A stretch of DNA of 36,152 nt, from positions 1 through 36,152 of the forward strand of contig CANFHX010000027.1 in NCBI GenBank assembly GCA_947446865.1. The letters are read 5' to 3'. The position numbers and the translations under genes are program-made. This DNA is from Flavobacteriaceae bacterium (GTDB lineage Bacteria; Bacteroidota; Bacteroidia; Flavobacteriales; Flavobacteriaceae). The notes beneath the pieces are model-generated. The model was not told where the DNA came from and ran no database searches. It worked only from the letters and a program-made list of their open reading frames with translations. Shown here piece by piece: positions 33,797-36,152 of this stretch. Position 1 is the stretch's first letter. Every line of letters begins with the position of its first letter.

Positions 33797-35656
33797 ATGA
33801 AAAATCTATATATAGTATTAAGTTTTTTGGCAATAAGTAGTTCTATTATTGCTCAAAATCAAGACACCAAAATAGCGGATAAATTATTCCAAAGATACGA
33901 ATACGTAAAAGCCATTAAGGAATATCAAAAATTGGTGGATAATGGCAAAGCGGATAGCTATGTCTTTAAGCAATTAGCCGACACCTATTATAACATGTTT
34001 AATACCGCAGATTCGGTTAAATGGTATGCCAAAGCAACTTTAACTCCTCAAGATGCTGAAACGTATTTTAGATACGCACAGATGCTAAAATCTGCTGGCA
34101 AATATGAAGAGTCAAACAAACAAATGAACAAGTTTGCTTCGATGTTGCCTAATGATTTAAGAGCTAAATCTTTTAAAGAAAATCCTAATTATGTACCTAA
34201 ATTGGTAGAAGGTGTTACTTATACTGTAGCTTCTTTACCAATCAGTTCTGATAAATCCGATTTTGGAGCGGTATTGTATGACAAAACTTTATTTTTTACT
34301 AGTGCTAGAAATGGTTCAAGAAAAAATTATGGTGGAAGCGGCGAACCTTTTTTAGATGTTTACACTTCTATAATGGGTGATTCTGGAAATTTTTCAGAAC
34401 CAACTCCATTAACTTCTATCAATCACAAACGTCATGATGGCCCTGTAACTATTAGTACCGATGGAAATACAATGTATTTTTCTAGCGATAGCTTTAGAGA
34501 CGGAGTTTTTGAAAAAGATAAAGAAAATCACCTTAAATTAGGTAGAAACAATTTATATGTTGCTACTAAATCTGGAGAAACTTGGAGTAATATTAAACCT
34601 TTGCCTTTTAACAGTAAAGAATATTCATTAAGTAATCCGAGTTTAAGTAGAGATGGTAAAACACTTTATTTTTCTTCTAATATGCCAGGAAGTATGGGCG
34701 GAGTAGATATATGGAAAGTTTCTGTTAATGGAAGTGAATTTGGAAAGCCTGAAAATTTAGGAGCAAAAATAAATACCGAAGGCAATGAAAGTTTCCCATT
34801 TATTGCAGAGGATAACACTACTTTATATTTCGCTTCAAGTGGAAAACAAGGCTTAGGAGGATTAGATATTTTCCAAATAAACCTAGCTAAAGGAACCGAA
34901 GCTGTAAATATGGGGAAACCTTTAAATACAGAAAAGGATGACTTTGATTTTACATTCAACAAAGCCAAAAACATTGGTTTCCTTTCTAGTAATAGAAATG
35001 GAAATGATGATATCTTTTTAGCTACACCTTTGTGTGCTGTTGATTTACTTGTAGTTGTTACAAATGCTAAAACCGGAGAAATCTTGGCTAGTGCTAAAGT
35101 GGCAATTTTGGATGCTAAAAATAATATTATTGCTACTGAATCTTCAAATGAAAAAGGGGAAGTTAATTTCAAAATTGAATGTGATACGCCATATTCTATT
35201 CAAGCTTCTAAAGAAGGATTTGAAGGAAATGTGTTTGCTGTTGCAAAAAGCAAAGGGCCTACAGCTAAATTACCTGCTCCCTTACAGCCAATTGATGTGA
35301 TTATTACACCAACAGCTATTGTTTTGCAACCTATTTATTTTGATTACGATAAAAGTAATATTACCCAACAAGGTGCTTTTGAGTTAGACAAATTAGTTCA
35401 GGTAATGAAAAGCAACGACAAGCTAGTTATTTTTGCTAAATCACATACCGATAATAGAGGTAGCGACCAATACAACTTGTCTTTATCCGATAGAAGAGCA
35501 CAAGCAACAGTTCAATATGTAATTTCAAAAGGAATTCCTGCAGAACGTATTACAGGAAAAGGATTTGGAGAAAGCGAACCAGTAGTTCCTTGTAATCCTT
35601 GTACCGAAGAAGAATATGCTAAAAACAGACGTTCAGAATTCTTGATCGTTAAATAA
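33797..35656 (+). CDS. PorE-like OmpA-family protein (TPR, PD40 propeller, CRD, OmpA)
   Basis: A 619-residue exported protein with signal peptide MKNLYIVLSFLAISSSIIAQ. A helical TPR-like region (about 23-135) contains ADTYYNMFNTADSVKWYAKA. WD40-like PD40 repeats follow (about 145-410), e.g. DGNTMYFSSD, DGKTLYFSSN, DNTTLYFASS. Next is a carboxypeptidase-regulatory-like domain (about 413-480), then an OmpA peptidoglycan-binding domain (510-619) with FDYDKSNI, D552 and R567 in the usual diaminopimelate-contact positions. The order matches PorE of the P. gingivalis T9SS. No lipobox Cys follows the signal peptide. It starts 19 bp after the sprF-like gene and probably anchors the adhesin/SprF complex to the cell wall. 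Confidence 0.9.
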   Translation: MKNLYIVLSFLAISSSIIAQNQDTKIADKLFQRYEYVKAIKEYQKLVDNGKADSYVFKQLADTYYNMFNTADSVKWYAKATLTPQDAETYFRYAQMLKSAGKYEESNKQMNKFASMLPNDLRAKSFKENPNYVPKLVEGVTYTVASLPISSDKSDFGAVLYDKTLFFTSARNGSRKNYGGSGEPFLDVYTSIMGDSGNFSEPTPLTSINHKRHDGPVTISTDGNTMYFSSDSFRDGVFEKDKENHLKLGRNNLYVATKSGETWSNIKPLPFNSKEYSLSNPSLSRDGKTLYFSSNMPGSMGGVDIWKVSVNGSEFGKPENLGAKINTEGNESFPFIAEDNTTLYFASSGKQGLGGLDIFQINLAKGTEAVNMGKPLNTEKDDFDFTFNKAKNIGFLSSNRNGNDDIFLATPLCAVDLLVVVTNAKTGEILASAKVAILDAKNNIIATESSNEKGEVNFKIECDTPYSIQASKEGFEGNVFAVAKSKGPTAKLPAPLQPIDVIITPTAIVLQPIYFDYDKSNITQQGAFELDKLVQVMKSNDKLVIFAKSHTDNRGSDQYNLSLSDRRAQATVQYVISKGIPAERITGKGFGESEPVVPCNPCTEEEYAKNRRSEFLIVK

Positions 35657-35674
35657 AGAATTTTTTTTATATAC

Positions 35675-35706
35675 AAAACGCCTTATTAGAAATAATAAGG
35701 CGTTTT
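35675..35706 (+). terminator. Terminator of the adhesin operon
   Basis: Perfect 14-bp stem: AAAACGCCTTATTA (35675-35688) and TAATAAGGCGTTTT (35693-35706) with a GAAA loop, followed by further Ts. It lies 18 nt after the porE-like stop. Confidence 0.92.
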
Positions 35707-35880
35707 TGTTTTTAGGAGTTTTAAGTGAAGTTTTTTTAATAAACCCCCTTCGTTAAACAAGTTCATAAAAAACAGCTTAATTCTCTTAATTACTATTAGT
35801 AGGCTTGTGTGTTTATTGATTCCATAAACTTCTTTAAAGCTATTTGTATACGAATTAAAGTTTATGCTGCAATACAGGAT

Positions 35881-35925
35881 ACTGAAAGAGCGGATTTGCA
35901 ATCGTTGCCCGTTAGCAACTTCAAA
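35881..35925. repeat. REP-like fragment
   Basis: A GC-richer island in AT-rich sequence with two adjacent small inverted repeats: GATT/AATC around TGC at 35893-35903, and GTTGC/GCAAC around CCGTTA at 35904-35919. It resembles dispersed REP-type palindromes. The surrounding 35712-36024 has no convincing gene, only short frames without family features. Confidence 0.35.
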
Positions 35926-36024
35926 AAAATATTATATAAAAACTATAACATTTTTATTGTTTTAGTTTGTGTTTCTTTTACTCACATTGTGGGCACGAAA
36001 TACAATTCATAAGTGTTCGAAACC

Positions 36025-36152
36025 TTATTCAGAGTTTAAAATTTCATTTACTTTATTGGGATTCCCTCCACATTTTTCGACTATATCTTTGATAATTAAA
36101 ACTTCTAATTCTTGCGCAAACTTCAATTTGGGTATTTTATATCCTTTTAAAT
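36025..36152 (-). CDS. Possible 3' end of a minus-strand gene (partial)
   Basis: Reading leftward from the window edge, a frame of 41 sense codons ends at the TAA at 36025-36027. The peptide includes LKGYKIPKLKFAQELEVLII, then KDIVEKCGGNPNKVNEILNSE. It has a helix-rich composition, and CGGNPNKVNEIL faintly recalls the helix-turn-helix of Fis-type domains. The start lies beyond the window. It is too short for family assignment. Confidence 0.4.
   Translation of the reverse strand, partial: LKGYKIPKLKFAQELEVLIIKDIVEKCGGNPNKVNEILNSE

Noticed and set aside
34666..35172. 168-residue antisense frame opposite the PorE-like gene
   Set aside because: The opposite strand encodes a clear PD40/CRD protein. 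The antisense product has no recognisable domain and no promoter.
35809..36012. 67-residue plus-strand frame near the window end
   Set aside because: It reads through the REP-like island and lacks family features and a promoter box.

Overview
The window looks like a chromosomal segment of a Flavobacterium-type bacterium (Bacteroidota). It is AT-rich. Most genes lack a Shine-Dalgarno sequence and are instead preceded by the Bacteroidota -7 promoter box TAnnTTTG. Several products are family-restricted: a DUF2480 protein, a DUF3078 protein, a PorZ-like propeller, PorP/SprF, and a protein with a type IX secretion system (T9SS) type B sorting domain. All calls come from reading the sequence and from knowledge of the families; no database search was run.

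Layout. 1-566: gene-free, with an array of palindromic tandem repeats (two nearly identical 83-bp units plus degenerate ones). 567-2359: a PLP-dependent decarboxylase overlapping 5-formyltetrahydrofolate cyclo-ligase. 2369-6856 (minus): ileS, a DksA-like regulator and lspA; a terminator and a new promoter separate lspA from the other two. 6967-10974 (minus): secreted alpha/beta hydrolase, recO and the T9SS component porZ. 11102-12445 (minus): glutamate dehydrogenase, with a complete promoter and a 12-bp palindrome in its leader. 12708-13469: an outer-membrane beta-barrel-like protein. 13663-15744 (minus): acyl-CoA thioesterase, DinB-family protein and cystathionine gamma-synthase. 15897-17142: ArsC/Spx-like protein and an EamA transporter, overlapping by 8 bp. 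17235-19298: yicC, gmk and a DUF2480 gene. 19578-20483: a DUF3078 outer-membrane protein. 20547-21773 (minus): hflX.

21963-35656 is the most remarkable part: a 3619-residue secreted adhesin-like protein, a PorP/SprF protein and a PorE-like OmpA-family protein, in that order and ending in a strong terminator. The giant protein carries four tandem CUB+FN3 modules, eight Ig-like repeats in two blocks, and a C-terminal T9SS type B signal. Two accessory domains appear to be inserted inside repeat domains: a DUF642-like domain inside an Ig-like repeat and a lamin-tail domain inside a SprB-type repeat. The likely arrangement is that T9SS (of which PorZ is another part here) exports the adhesin, SprF anchors it or makes it export-competent, and the OmpA protein ties the complex to peptidoglycan. 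This parallels SprB/SprF of gliding flavobacteria. The window ends with a REP-like fragment and the possible 3' end of a minus-strand gene.

For several genes the longest reading frame starts at TTG or GTG upstream of, or inside, a promoter box or intergenic repeat. I moved those starts to the downstream ATG and say so in each entry.
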